Positions 28,883 through 39,483 of a stretch of 64,000 nucleotides of DNA are shown here, one piece after another. Within the stretch, counting starts at the first letter, position 1. Every line of letters begins with the position of its first letter. The translations under genes were made by a program, and so were the position numbers. The notes beneath the pieces are model-generated. The model was not told the origin of the DNA and made no database searches. It saw nothing but the letters and a program-made list of their open reading frames with translations. Location: the NCBI RefSeq assembly GCF_014640555.1, contig NZ_BMHE01000002.1, forward strand, positions 107,890 to 171,889, in the 5' to 3' direction. Origin of the DNA: Paenibacillus marchantiophytorum. GTDB lineage: Bacteria; Bacillota; Bacilli; Paenibacillales; NBRC-103111.

Positions 28883-29929
28883 ATGTCGCCTAAGACGACC
28901 ATAATTATGGTGATTGGCTTACTGTTGCTTTACGGATTGTTTACCATAGGGCTTCCCTTTTTGCTTGCGCTTGTGACAGCTATTTTCTTGGATCCGTTAA
29001 CGATTCTCCTGATGCGTGCCATCAAAGTGAATCGGTTTATAGCGGCCACGATGATTAGCACTTTATTTACACTGCTGACACTGACGTTATTTTATTTCAT
29101 TGGATTGAATGTCGTTACTGAGGTTATTGACCTCGGTCGTAAAGCGCCCAATTACATGGATGAGGTGAATAAGTATGTAGACCAGGCTGTTCTGAAAACA
29201 CAGGTCTTCTACGATTCCTTGTCTCCTGAATTGGCTGCGCAGGTACAAACCTGGGTGGAAAGCAGCACACAAACTTTAACAGGTGCGTTAACGGATGCGC
29301 TAACAGGCATTTCGGGTTTCTTCCTCAATATGGCGGGCAAAATTCCGAACCTGTTCATGCTGCTGATCGTGTATGTGATCGCTTTGTATTTATTTATGTA
29401 CAGCATTCCCAAGCTGAAAATTGCCTTCCTCTCCATGTTCGAAGAGAAGACCAAAGAGAAGATGGAGCATGTGCTTGTTTATCTGCGCGAAGCCATCTTT
29501 GGATTTATTCGCGCTCAGCTCATTATGGCGGCGTTAACGTATTTAGTGACTTTCATGGGATTACTCTTGTTGAATGCGGAGTACCCGCTAGCGATTTCGC
29601 TTCTCGTCATGGTGATGGAGTTTGTGCCTGTGGTGGGAACGGGGCTCGTCTTTATTCCATGGTTGTTGTATCAACTGCTGGTTGGGCATACAGGAATGGG
29701 TGTGGGCTTGTTAATTCTCTTCCTTGTTCTGACCATATTCCGGCGAATTGTAGAGCCTAAGGTGCTTAGTGATGCCGTTGGCATCAACGCGCTTGCCGCC
29801 TTGATCAGTTTATATCTAGGATTTGAGCTGCTCGGGATAACGGGGCTGTTTCTGGGACCACTGGTTGTTATTATTTATCAAGCCATGCGCAAAGCAGGAT
29901 TATTGAAATTAAACATTAAGCTGGACTGA
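28883..29929 (+). CDS. AI-2E family transporter (YtvI/UPF0118-like permease)
   Basis: 348 residues with 7-8 hydrophobic segments. The central amphipathic region (EVNKYVDQAVLKTQVFYDSL) and the late PVVGTGLVFIPWLLYQLLVG...FLVLTIFRRIVEPKVLSDAVGINALAALISLYLG are typical of the AI-2E family. Members range from autoinducer exporters to Na+/H+ antiporters and sporulation proteins such as YtvI; the substrate cannot be told here. GGAGGAA precedes the ATG. Last gene of the yfkAB operon. Confidence 0.88.
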   Translation: MSPKTTIIMVIGLLLLYGLFTIGLPFLLALVTAIFLDPLTILLMRAIKVNRFIAATMISTLFTLLTLTLFYFIGLNVVTEVIDLGRKAPNYMDEVNKYVDQAVLKTQVFYDSLSPELAAQVQTWVESSTQTLTGALTDALTGISGFFLNMAGKIPNLFMLLIVYVIALYLFMYSIPKLKIAFLSMFEEKTKEKMEHVLVYLREAIFGFIRAQLIMAALTYLVTFMGLLLLNAEYPLAISLLVMVMEFVPVVGTGLVFIPWLLYQLLVGHTGMGVGLLILFLVLTIFRRIVEPKVLSDAVGINALAALISLYLGFELLGITGLFLGPLVVIIYQAMRKAGLLKLNIKLD

Positions 29930-30027
29930 TGGGCAAGAAGATGTGCTTGGGAAGACCCTATTTATAGGAAAGCACCTATTTTGAAGTATACATTCTGCTA
30001 GAGATCAACTACATTTAAATAACAACC

Positions 30028-30060
30028 AAAGGACTGGTGTATGCCAGTCTTTTCTGTTTT
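30028..30060 (+). terminator. Terminator of the yfkAB operon
   Basis: AAAGGACTGG / CCAGTCTTT stem with a 6-nt loop, followed by a T-rich stretch (TTTTCTGTTTT). Confidence 0.75.
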
Positions 30061-30106
30061 CCGAATATTGTCTCTTTCAGCCGGGATAAAGGAGAGAATA
30101 ACCAGC

Positions 30107-32461
30107 ATGAATATTAAATTGCTCTTTGGAGCAAAGGCTTATTTTATAAAAATGGTGCTATGGATCAGTATGGCCATCTTTATTCTTGTTGTTGTTCTGT
30201 CCACAGTTGTGTATATCAATTCGCAAAATCTTTTGGTCAAAAATGAATACGCAGCCAATCAAAAAATACTTTATCAGGTCAAGTACAATATGGATTTCAT
30301 GGATCAAACGATTAGCAACCTGAGTAAATTTCTTTATTTAAATAGCGATGTAACCGCTGTCATGTATGCGAAGCAAGAGAACATGGTGGATGTGGCATAC
30401 CGATTGAATAAAATCGTTAGTTCTGTAACCTCAGCAAACCCGTATATTCACTCAATCAGTATATATAATCGAAATTTGGATCAATCTTACAGTACAGGCT
30501 CGCCGTTGTTTTTTAAAGATCAGATGCTCTACGATTTTATTAATTCGAATCAAGCGCTGCCGAAGCTAAAACCCATTTTTCGGGATATCAAAAAGCTGGT
30601 CAATGGACAAACAGATCCCGAACATGTGTTTTCATATTTCATATACGAGACTTTGATCAATGATGCAAAGCCGGATGGTGTCGTCGTCATCAATGTGAAG
30701 CCGGAGTGGCTGCTTGAAAATATTAAACAAATCAATATGATTGATAAGCGCAAGGGAGATAATGTATTTATTCTGGACCAGTATGGTGAGTACTTGGATG
30801 ATGGAACTAATGATCGTGAGATCATGTCGTGGATGAAGAGCGACTTTATGTTCTATAAAACAGCTCATCCTCAAGCTGAACCGGATGGATTTTTTCAGAG
30901 CAAGCACAACGGAATCCAATATTTGGTGACGTACACGAATCTGGATAGCGCCGGGATGACACTGCTCAAAATGCAGCCTGTCCTTGAAATTTATAAGTAT
31001 ATTAACAGCTTAAAAACGAGTATTATCTTCATCACGATCATTTTTCTAGTCATGGCCATTGTCATGTCCATTGGCATCTCCCAGAAAATTTATCGACCGC
31101 TAGGAAAGCTAGTGAATTCCATTATGTTGGATCGGGTTCGCCGATTAAATAAAGACGAAGTCGTGGATGAGATCTCTTATTTGAATACGGTTTACCAACA
31201 ATCGATGGAAAAGCTCGACCATTTTGATAAGGAAAAATATCAATATAAAGATGTGATGAAGCATTATTGGTTAAGCAGACTGCTCACGGAGAGCTTCTCG
31301 ATTGGCGGCTCCGAATTAGAAACTATTTTTCAAGACATGAGGTTTTCTATTTCTTTGGACGGTTCCTATGTCATCTGTTTATTGAAAATAGATAACTACA
31401 AGGAATTTCAGCAAACGTTCCAAGCCAAAGATAAAGATACCATTCGTTTTGCTTTAATTAACATTGCTTCAGAGATTGTGGCAAGAGAGTACCCTAACGA
31501 AGGACTCGACATGAAAGATGATCATGTTGTATTGATTGTTAGCCTCCCAGAGGAAGATGATCAGTTTCCTTGGCGAATCGTTTCTCTCATGGAAGAAGCC
31601 CAAGAGAACGTTTCACGGCTTTTCAAAGTATCCTTCACCGCTTCCATCAGCGATAAGGCAAATCATAGGAAGACATTGCACAGTTTGTATAACAAGGCGC
31701 TCGATCAGTCGATGTATCGTCTATTGCTTGGGCATTCCTCTGTTATCACGCACGAGACTGTGAAGAAACATGTTGAAAGCAAAAAAACGGGGTATGCCAG
31801 AAATCTGGAGGAAATGTTTCTAGAAACCATCAAGTCGAGAAACGCTGGAGCGTTGGAGGAGGTCTTGTCCCATATTTTTGCGGAGATTAGCACGCTCAAC
31901 TATCACAATGCCTTCGTCTCTATCATCAGACTAGTGGATGCTGGGATCGAGACGCTGGAAGAAATGAAAGTGACGGCTTCACCGTCTCTGCACATTTCCT
32001 CTATCAGCCGCAATATTTTGGAGAAGGAAACCATTGTCGAAATTCATCGGATCATTGTGGCCGCACTTCATGATTCGTTCCAACAAGGCCAAGGGGAAAC
32101 TACGAACTCATTGAATTACTTTGTGGTAGATGCAGTTACTGAATACATTCATAACCATTATCAGGACCCTTCCTTGAGTTTGACTTCGATCGCTTCGATC
32201 ATGAAGCTGTCCACAAGAAATTTAAGCAAAATATATAAGGAAGCTACACAGATATCGATTCCTGATTGCATCAACGAGTTTCGATTGGCCAAAGCAGCGG
32301 AACTGCTCACCCATGAAGATCTAAGCGTGTATGAAATTGTTGAAAAGGTTGGGATCCTCAATGAAACTTATTTCTTCAGCATGTTCAAAAAGAAATATAA
32401 GGTTACGCCCAAGGAATATGCCATTCGAAGAAATATGAATAATTTAAACAATAAGGGATAA
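30107..32461 (+). CDS. Membrane-bound AraC-family transcriptional regulator
   Basis: 784 residues from the ATG at 30107, which has AAAGGAGAG upstream. TM1 (about 15-40) and TM2 (about 300-325, TSIIFITIIFLVMAIVMSIGI) flank an extracellular sensor domain of about 260 residues. The long cytoplasmic part ends in a two-helix AraC DNA-binding domain (about 685-780): DPSLSLTSIASIMKLSTRNLSKIYKEAT and YEIVEKVGILNETYFFSMFKKKYKVTPKEY. This architecture is very common in Paenibacillus beside LplABC-type sugar transporters. It likely senses a sugar and controls the carbohydrate locus to its right, which is partly decayed. Confidence 0.9.
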   Translation: MNIKLLFGAKAYFIKMVLWISMAIFILVVVLSTVVYINSQNLLVKNEYAANQKILYQVKYNMDFMDQTISNLSKFLYLNSDVTAVMYAKQENMVDVAYRLNKIVSSVTSANPYIHSISIYNRNLDQSYSTGSPLFFKDQMLYDFINSNQALPKLKPIFRDIKKLVNGQTDPEHVFSYFIYETLINDAKPDGVVVINVKPEWLLENIKQINMIDKRKGDNVFILDQYGEYLDDGTNDREIMSWMKSDFMFYKTAHPQAEPDGFFQSKHNGIQYLVTYTNLDSAGMTLLKMQPVLEIYKYINSLKTSIIFITIIFLVMAIVMSIGISQKIYRPLGKLVNSIMLDRVRRLNKDEVVDEISYLNTVYQQSMEKLDHFDKEKYQYKDVMKHYWLSRLLTESFSIGGSELETIFQDMRFSISLDGSYVICLLKIDNYKEFQQTFQAKDKDTIRFALINIASEIVAREYPNEGLDMKDDHVVLIVSLPEEDDQFPWRIVSLMEEAQENVSRLFKVSFTASISDKANHRKTLHSLYNKALDQSMYRLLLGHSSVITHETVKKHVESKKTGYARNLEEMFLETIKSRNAGALEEVLSHIFAEISTLNYHNAFVSIIRLVDAGIETLEEMKVTASPSLHISSISRNILEKETIVEIHRIIVAALHDSFQQGQGETTNSLNYFVVDAVTEYIHNHYQDPSLSLTSIASIMKLSTRNLSKIYKEATQISIPDCINEFRLAKAAELLTHEDLSVYEIVEKVGILNETYFFSMFKKKYKVTPKEYAIRRNMNNLNNKG

Positions 32462-32477
32462 AAGGCATTCGGACATT

Positions 32478-32830
32478 TCACATAAGTTGAAATGCGGCAA
32501 CAGATAAGCTGGCATAATTGCCTACCTGATCTCCCAAGCCAGAAGGAACGACACGGCAGACCTGCAGGGCAAGAGGGAGCGCCTCTCTGTGAAGTTCCTG
32601 CCAGGCATAAGCCTCAAGCAGGCTGCTTTGTCTCGCATAAATACTCCCAATGACGATCAGCTCTGGGTTCAGGATGTCCACGAGTACAGCCGCGGTATGG
32701 AAAATCTGCAAAGCAGAATCGTCTCCTGCTTGGGCAGCCTCTGCTATCTGCTGCGCTGTAATCCAGACCAGCTTGCCTGAAGAGGTTCCTTGGGCGTAGG
32801 AAACTGAGCTTTCCCTAGCAGGGCAATACC
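32478..32830 (-). pseudogene. ROK-family sugar kinase, C-terminal remnant
   Basis: The readable end of a ROK protein: ITAQQIAEAAQAGDDSAL, then FHTAAVLVDILNPELIVIGSIYARQSS, ending SVAAFQLM. The nucleotide-binding N-terminus and the catalytic/zinc motif are missing. The upstream sequence passes directly into the remnant of a SIS gene in another frame, so one deletion removed the end of the SIS gene and the start of this one. The junction position is approximate. Confidence 0.75.
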
Positions 32831-32995
32831 CTCGGCGGCACTTCCCCCGTTGCCGCAGAGCAGCATTTTACCAGCGGAATGGAACGTATTTGCACATAGC
32901 TGGAAAGCCTTGAGAATGTCAGATGTACAGATTTCCAAATCTGGATAACGTGCTGTAAGCTGCTGCATGTGAGTTTCCAATATCATTATATCCAT
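32831..32995 (-). pseudogene. SIS-domain isomerase (GmhA-like), N-terminal remnant
   Basis: Begins with an intact ATG and a GGGGG site. The protein reads METHMQQLTARYPDLEICTSDILKAFQL and reaches the phosphosugar loop KMLLCGNGGSAAEG, typical of GmhA-type sedoheptulose-7-phosphate isomerases. The homology then ends where ROK sequence begins. About the first 55 of 180-190 residues survive. It directly follows the decayed GH2 gene in the same orientation. Confidence 0.72.
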
Positions 32996-33009
32996 CCTAT
33001 AAATTCCCC

Positions 33010-34540
33010 CTATCGATCGATCTCATCGGCCCGAAAATCGTTCAAAAGCGCAGTAATTTGCGGCAGCCAACCTTGGTAATCCGCCAAAGCGAATGCCGGA
33101 AAGCCAAGCAGATAGTGATTCCCATAGGTTACGCCATCCATAGTCCATTGCATAAGAAACAACCGTTTCTGCGAATGAGAAATAGGAATTTTGCCAAGCT
33201 CGGCATTTTCATTGGCCGCCACATGAAAACGGCCCTCCATGAGAGTTTCCTTCGAATCCGCATCCCAAATGCGATAAGTGCCCGTTGCAGCTTCTCTGGA
33301 GTCGTTCAGGCTGCTGAACTCTGCGGATATAGTGAAAGGCAAGCTTGGTGCCATAGTAATAATCGACGACAGCATCGGAGAACTGCGGCCATCCGTCGAT
33401 CATGTTCCACCAGAGAATCCCGGTTTTGCGCCACTTCTTGAGCAGAGTCATCTCGATGAAAAATTTCTTAGCCTCTGCTTGGGAAATTTGTGAAGCCAGT
33501 ATGAAATCCTCCAAAGAGTCAGGAATGGCTCCGAATAATTCTTTAATTTGATTTGCCATTAGCTGAATCCGTGTTGCGTTAGGTCCTTGTGAGCCGCTAT
33601 CTTCTGTGGCATGCGCAATCCATTGCTCGTTGCTGCTGTCGAAGGGCCAGAGCTGCCGTTCAGACGCCATATTCATATTCCCGGCTTGGATAGCTTCAGG
33701 AGACAGATAGGGAGAACTGGGCAGATACGCCCGGTGTGGATCATACTGCTGAATGACATCCGGCAGCAGCTTCCGGGTAATCCCATTGACGGAGGGATCG
33801 GGCAAGCTATACCACTGAGAAGCCTCGTCACATTCGTTATCGCCGCAACATAGGACAAGCGAGGCATGATTGCGCAGCTTCTTGACCACGGATGAAGCTT
33901 CAAGTCTCATGGCTTCGAAGAATTCGGGCGTCTGTGGATAGACGGCGCATGCCATCGCGAAGTCCTGCCAAACCATCAATCCATGTTGATCGCAGAAATC
34001 ATAAAAAGCATGGTCTTCGTAAACATTCCCTCCCCAGCAGTGGATCATGTTGCAGCCTGTTTCACAGAACAGCTGAAGCGCGGTCTCGTAACGGCTGGCA
34101 TCCCGGCTGTGGAACACATCCATCGGCACCCAATTCGATCCTTTGCACATGATTGGCGTGTGGTTGACTTGGAATAGAAATTCCCCCTGCTTCGGAGGTG
34201 GTCGTTTCTGTGCGAATGAGCTGCGCCTGTCTAATGCCAATTCTTTCTGTCCGCGAAGCCAGTACGCGTCCTTGATGGACCAGTTCGGTTGTGACCTCGT
34301 ACAGCGCAGCTTTCCCGTATCCGCTAGGCCACCAAAGGCGGAGATTCTCCACGGATAGGGTCAAGGTGCCCAAATTGAACAATACAGGCTTGCTGATCTG
34401 AAACACCGATTCGCCCGACGCTCCCATTACCCTTAGCTCCAAGGCAAGCTGCTCAAATCATCGGGATGATGGATAGGCCATTGATCTTGAGGGAAATAAA
34501 CAAGCTGCCACTGGCCGTTCAGGCACAGGGTATCGATCAT
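33010..34540 (-). pseudogene. Glycoside hydrolase family 2 beta-mannosidase, decayed
   Basis: A clean start survives (ATG at 34540, GGAGG 8 bp upstream; MIDTLCLNGQWQLVYFP). After about 33 residues an internal deletion of roughly 200 codons joins SSLPW to ELRVMGASGE. The frame shifts near 34200, after ERIGIRQAQLIRTE, into GEFLFQVNHTPIMCKGSNWVPMDVF, and again near 33320. The catalytic acid/base region (CCGDNECDEAS) and GILWWNMIDGWPQFSD are still readable. An intact enzyme would be about 830 residues, hydrolysing beta-mannosides in the cytosol. This gene cannot make one. Confidence 0.85.
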
Positions 34541-34643
34541 ATAAAAACCTCCTCGTAACGATGGGGACTTACGAACCCATTGTACAAGGAGGTTGATGAT
34601 TAAACTTGTCTTATGTTCAGAAACATAGCACGATTTTCGGTTT

Positions 34644-35497
34644 TTATTTGGAGTGACGGGCTGCTTTCGGGGACAGCCCGTATTTGCTTTTAAAACAACG
34701 AATGAAATGAAATAAGACAACGAATTAAAGCCGGAAGCCAGCCCAATTTCAGTCATCGGTAAACTGGAATTAAGCAGCAGCCTATGGGCAAATTGAAGCC
34801 TCTTCTCTTGCAAATACTGCTGGAACGACTGACCGATAACTTTGCTGAATTTTCACTGAAATAGTTGGGACTCCGAGGGGTGAGCGCCGCAGCTTGATGG
34901 AGAGTTATCGGTTCACGAAAATGATAATCGATATAATGCAGCGCTTTGCGGAGTTGAGTCCATTCAGGGACATCTACTCTCGAATGAGTGAATAAAGCTT
35001 TGGGATCAGCGGGACAAGCCCGCAGGACATCGACCAGCATTCTGTTCAATGTTGCCCGAATGGCTTGATTCTTGCCAATCCGCGATTCGGCACATTCGGT
35101 TATTAATCGCTGGCATTCCAATTCAATGCCAGCTACAAGTGTATCCTCACAGCGGATAGATATCCGATTGGGTTGTTGAAAAAAACAGGCGCAGCTCTTC
35201 ATCGAGCCACTCCTCGGTAAATTTCAGATTAATTAATCGAAGAGGCAATCTCGGCTCCGGAATAATGGTGTGGAAGTCAACGGGCGTCAGAAGGTAAATG
35301 GCGCCAGGGGCAAGATGGAAGGATTCCCCGTTCAAAATTTGTGTGCCCCGGCCGTCCAAAATAATCTCCATCTCAAAAAATTCATGCCCATGCAAATCAT
35401 GAACACGGTGTACCTCATACTCGGAGATGCTGAAATGAAAGGATGGAGTGAGAAATTCATCAATCATATACCGATAAGGCAAGGGCAGTTTCCTCAT
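34644..35497 (-). pseudogene. Cupin-AraC family transcriptional regulator, frameshifted
   Basis: The start (RKLPLPYRYMIDEFLTP) has AAGGAG 9 bp upstream. A cupin sensor half (HDLHGHEFFEMEIILDGRGTQIL, LAPGAIYLLTPVDFH) reads to about 35190. A shift leads into VPEWTQLRKALHYIDYHFREPITLHQAAA, another near 34860 into KRLQFAHRLLLNSSLPMTEIGLASGFNSLSYF, and a third into IRCFKSKYGLSPKAARHSK and the stop at 34644. At least three frameshifts break an AraC activator of about 280 residues. Alternatively some are sequencing errors, but neighbouring genes are clean. Confidence 0.82.
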
Positions 35498-35681
35498 TTC
35501 CTGACGCTCCTTCCCCATTTCTACAATAGTTTTAGTATACAATATCAGGCGAACTTTCGTGGAGGGGGCTGCATGATAATCACTGCCGAATACGCAGTCT
35601 ATAGGAATTTGCTTAAAATGCAGTCGATTCCTTCGCTGAAACTGCAGTCTTGGAAGCCAGTTTTGAAGGAAAATACCTATA

Positions 35682-35990
35682 ATGCAATATACTTTGCCGG
35701 ATTCATCGCCTAGAGTTGAGGTATGGCAAGGCTTTAGAAACGAGGTTATGAGATGGCAACGAATGATTAAGAGCTTCACCGTCATATTCCACGGCGCAGC
35801 TCGGAGGAATGCGCCGGGGAGGGAATCTGATGGGATGACTCAGCCCATGACCCTTATGTTTACGATGCAAAATACGGGAGAACCTGTAAAACCTTATTTG
35901 CCTGAAGGCTGCTAGTACTAATGACAAGCCGGAGGACCTACCCCAAGGTCGCCACTTATATTGGGAACGAATGGGCATAGGCATTCCAAA
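35682..35990 (+). other. Possible short coding remnants before the ABC transporter genes
   Basis: The roughly 500 bp between the AraC remnant and the permease gene lack an intact gene. Fragments in different frames look protein-like (MTLMFTMQNTGEPVKPYLPEG near 35845-35910, then DKPEDLPQGRHLYWERMGIG near 35925-35975), suggesting a further decayed gene of unknown family. A promoter-like TATACAAT lies near 35536. Confidence 0.3.
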
Positions 35991-36017
35991 TTCCAAAAGC
36001 TAGGATGTGTAAGATGA

Positions 36018-36920
36018 ATGGCACGAATGTTCAGAAAGAATTTCGGATTGACGCTGCTGGCACTGCCAGGATTTATGCTGATTATACTCTTTAATTACGT
36101 ACCGCTTTACGGTCTGCTGCTTCCTTTTAAGAATTATAAGTATAACCTTGGGATTTGGAATAGTCCCTGGGTCGGGTTCGACAATTTTGGCTTCTTATTC
36201 AATGGGGATGTGCTGTATCGCGTGCTTCGCAATACGATCCTGTATAATGCTGTTTTCATTGTGTTAGGGACGTTTCTCTCGATTATTATTGCCTTATTGC
36301 TATTTGAGCTTAGCCGGAAATTCGTAAAGGTCTATCAAACGATTTTATTTATCCCTTACTTTATTTCGTGGGTAGTCGCTGGATTTGCCTTCAGAGCACT
36401 GTTCGATATGGAGCATGGCGTTATTAACAGCATCTTGGTGACATTGGGTAAAGCGCCAGTCCTCTGGTACAATGAGCCCCAATATTGGCCTTACATTCTG
36501 GTGGCGGCGGCTGTGTGGAAAGGATTAGGGTACGGCTCCGTTATCTATTACGCCGCCCTGATGGGGATTGATGCAGAGTATTATGATGCAGCCAAAATCG
36601 ATGGAGCCAGCAAGATTCGCCAGGCTTTCTCCATTTCCATACCGATGATCAAACCGATGATTATTATGTTGGTGATTCTCCAAATCGGAAGTATCTGCTA
36701 CAGCGATTTTGGTTTATTTTACAATGTGACTTTGAATTCTTCCTTGATCTACAAGACTACGGATGTCATCGATACTTTCGTTTACAGGTCACTGATTGAC
36801 ATGGGGGATATTGGGATGGCTTCTGCTGCCGGTTTTTTTCAATCGATTGTTGGATTTTGCCTGGTGCTGCTCACCAATTATATCGTCAGACGGATAAATC
36901 CAGAAAATTCACTTTTTTAA
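36018..36920 (+). CDS. Sugar ABC transporter permease, LplB type
   Basis: 300-residue inner-membrane permease with six transmembrane helices. The characteristic N-terminus (LLALPGFMLIILFNYVPLYGLLLPFKNY) marks the LplB group used for oligo- or polysaccharide uptake. The EAA loop is present: EYYDAAKIDGASKIRQAFSISIPMIKPM. The ribosome binding site is poor; ATG codons at 36018 and 36027 are both possible. First gene of an lplBCA-like cluster. Confidence 0.88.
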   Translation: MARMFRKNFGLTLLALPGFMLIILFNYVPLYGLLLPFKNYKYNLGIWNSPWVGFDNFGFLFNGDVLYRVLRNTILYNAVFIVLGTFLSIIIALLLFELSRKFVKVYQTILFIPYFISWVVAGFAFRALFDMEHGVINSILVTLGKAPVLWYNEPQYWPYILVAAAVWKGLGYGSVIYYAALMGIDAEYYDAAKIDGASKIRQAFSISIPMIKPMIIMLVILQIGSICYSDFGLFYNVTLNSSLIYKTTDVIDTFVYRSLIDMGDIGMASAAGFFQSIVGFCLVLLTNYIVRRINPENSLF

Positions 36921-36932
36921 GGAGCATAAGCC

Positions 36933-37841
36933 ATGAATCCTCACAGATTAGCTAGTTCGCGACCTCCGATAACGAAGGGTAATTTGATCATCCATATCCT
37001 ATTTATCTTGTTGTGTATGGCATGTATGTTTCCCTTTCTTGTCATTATTGGTACTTCATTTCAAACGGAAAATGACATTATCCAATATGGGTATTCCATG
37101 ATCCCCAAAAACTTTACTTTGGATGCGTATAAGGTCATTCTTCACGAGCCCAAAGTTCTGCTGGATTCTTATTTGGTTACGATCGGCACGACGGTAATTG
37201 GATCGTTGATTGGGATGTGGGTAACTACAGCCTACGCTTATGCCATTTCGCGAAAAGATTATTCATACCGTACGTTTCTTGCCTTTTTTATCTTCTTCAC
37301 GATGCTCTTTCATGGGGGGATGGTGCCCTCCTATATTCTCATGGTGAAATGGCTGGGACTCAGAAACAATGTCCTGGCACTCATATTGCCTTATCTGATT
37401 AGCGGCTGGTTTGTGCTTCTGATGAAAGGTTTCCTGCAAACGATACCAGAAGCGATTATTGAGTCGGCAAAAATGGACGGTGCGGGCGAGTTGAGAATTT
37501 TTGCCCAAATTGTTCTGCAAATATCGAAGCCCGCACTGGCTACTTTGGGGCTGTTCTTCGCACTCCAATACTGGAATGATTGGTGGCTGACTTTGCTGTA
37601 TATGGATCAAGATCATTTAATGAAGCTGCAATATTTGCTTATTCGCGTTCTGAAGAATATGGAGTACTTGAACTCGTCGGAAGCTATTCAGTATGGTCTG
37701 GTTAAACCAGGCACGCAGGTTCCATCATTAAGTGCACGTATGGCTATGTGTATTTTGGCAGCAGGACCAATGCTTCTCGTTTTTCCGCTGTTTCAGAAAT
37801 ATTTTGTGCAAGGATTGACGGTAGGTTCTGTAAAAGGTTAA
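36933..37841 (+). CDS. Sugar ABC transporter permease, LplC/YtcP type
   Basis: 302-residue permease with six helices, starting after AAGGAGC. It begins with the typical LIIHILFILLCMACMFPFLVIIGTSF helix. The EAA loop is AIIESAKMDGAGELRIFAQIVLQISKPAL. It forms a heterodimer with the preceding permease. The ATPase partner (an MsmK/UgpC-type protein) is not encoded here and is usually shared genome-wide. Confidence 0.9.
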   Translation: MNPHRLASSRPPITKGNLIIHILFILLCMACMFPFLVIIGTSFQTENDIIQYGYSMIPKNFTLDAYKVILHEPKVLLDSYLVTIGTTVIGSLIGMWVTTAYAYAISRKDYSYRTFLAFFIFFTMLFHGGMVPSYILMVKWLGLRNNVLALILPYLISGWFVLLMKGFLQTIPEAIIESAKMDGAGELRIFAQIVLQISKPALATLGLFFALQYWNDWWLTLLYMDQDHLMKLQYLLIRVLKNMEYLNSSEAIQYGLVKPGTQVPSLSARMAMCILAAGPMLLVFPLFQKYFVQGLTVGSVKG

Positions 37842-37916
37842 ATAATTCCAGGTGCAGGTTACCTGCTCTGTATCTGTCAATTATAGAGGAAAGATCATAT
37901 AAGGGAGGTCATCCAA

Positions 37917-39461
37917 GTGAAAGGTCAAAAAGCCAAAGCTGCAAAATGGATTGGATCGGGAACATCTGTCTTACTGGCGACAACCATTGTTATTAGTGGC
38001 TGCAGCACGAACGAGAAAACAAAGGAAAGCGCAAGTCCGATTGCAAGTACGGGGGCAAGTACGAGTCCGACCAAGGATTTCGTTGATATTAGCTGGTTCA
38101 TGCCAAAGCCGATCGACAATTTAAAGGATCAGGAAGCGGTTGAGGCGGCAGCGAACAAGCTCATTAAGGAAAAATTGAATGCCAATGTACACTTTAACAT
38201 GATTGACAACGCGGGCTGGGAAGATAAGATCAAGCTGAAGTCAGCGGCTGGCGAGCCTTACGATCTCGTATTTACCTCCACTACGTCTAATAATTTGAAC
38301 GGCAATGTGCAGAAAGGCGCCTTCATGCCGCTTGATGATTTATTGCAGAAATATGGTCAGAATATCCTCAAAAAAGTAGATCCGCGCGCATGGAAAGCCG
38401 TCACTTACAAAGGGAAGATTATGGCGATTCCTGCTCAGACACCGTATAGTCCGGCAAGTGCCTATGTTTTTAAAAAAGATTTAGTTGAGAAATATAAATT
38501 CGATTATAAAAGTGTCAAGAGTTTAAGTGATTTAGAGCCATTCCTGGAAACAATTAAGAAAAATGAACCGAATATGATTCCAGTCATTGCAACGGCTAAT
38601 GGAGCTACTTCCGGAGTAGGATTACCCGACTATACAACTGTAACAGCTGGCATATCTTTTAGTGAAAAAGAGGGTACCTTCATCAAAACGCTTGATATTA
38701 AGCAAAATTATGAAAATTATAGAATTATGAATGATTTCTATAAAAAAGGCTACATAGCCAAGGATGCAGCGATCAAAACAGATTATTTGGCTGAAGCCAA
38801 ATCAGGGAAATATGCCGTGCTTCGCGACTCCGGCGGCTATACCGAAGATGGGTCGAAATCGACAAGCACATATGGCTTCCCAACTGTTGAAACATTCAGT
38901 TCACAGCCAACCATTTCAACCAGTTCCATGACAGCAGCTGCGACAGCGATCAGTGCAACATCCAAGAATCCGGAAAGAGCCATGATGCTGCTTGATTACA
39001 TTTGGAGCGACAAGTACTTATTGAATACACTTGCATATGGAGTTGAAGGTAAAAACTACACGGTGAAGTCAGGTTCCGTCAAAGACGGTAATCCAACGAT
39101 AGAAGCCAAAAGCGGTGCTGAACAAACATGGGCAATTTGGCATAACTGGCTTGGGCCGCTTTGGGATCAATGGGATTCAAACTGGAATTCAACGAAAGCA
39201 TTGGAAGCAATGAAAAAGACGAACGATAACGGCAAAGCTTCTCGTCTGCTCGGATTTATTTTCAATACGGAGCCGGTGAAATCGGAAATTGCGCAAATCA
39301 ACGCCGTCAATAAAGAGGCGAATCCAATCTTCACGACAGGTTCCATGCCGGATTACCCGAAGTATGTTGAGGATACGAAGAAAAAACTGGTGGATGCAGG
39401 AATTGACAAAGTTATGAGTGAGATCCAGAAGCAATATGATGCTTGGAAGGCAGGAAATTAA
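37917..39461 (+). CDS. Sugar ABC transporter solute-binding lipoprotein, LplA/YtcQ type
   Basis: 514 residues. The signal peptide ends in the lipobox VISGC (C29), followed by a Ser/Thr linker, so it is a lipid-anchored extracellular binding protein. The type-1 solute-binding fold is indicated by WEDKIKLKSAAGEPYDLVFTST and KAVTYKGKIMAIPAQTP near the first hinge. GTG start with GGGAGG. The ligand is probably an oligosaccharide. Its neighbours included a beta-mannosidase before decay, suggesting a mannan-derived substrate. Confidence 0.9.
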   Translation: MKGQKAKAAKWIGSGTSVLLATTIVISGCSTNEKTKESASPIASTGASTSPTKDFVDISWFMPKPIDNLKDQEAVEAAANKLIKEKLNANVHFNMIDNAGWEDKIKLKSAAGEPYDLVFTSTTSNNLNGNVQKGAFMPLDDLLQKYGQNILKKVDPRAWKAVTYKGKIMAIPAQTPYSPASAYVFKKDLVEKYKFDYKSVKSLSDLEPFLETIKKNEPNMIPVIATANGATSGVGLPDYTTVTAGISFSEKEGTFIKTLDIKQNYENYRIMNDFYKKGYIAKDAAIKTDYLAEAKSGKYAVLRDSGGYTEDGSKSTSTYGFPTVETFSSQPTISTSSMTAAATAISATSKNPERAMMLLDYIWSDKYLLNTLAYGVEGKNYTVKSGSVKDGNPTIEAKSGAEQTWAIWHNWLGPLWDQWDSNWNSTKALEAMKKTNDNGKASRLLGFIFNTEPVKSEIAQINAVNKEANPIFTTGSMPDYPKYVEDTKKKLVDAGIDKVMSEIQKQYDAWKAGN

Positions 39462-39483
39462 CTAACTACATTTGCTTGTGACA

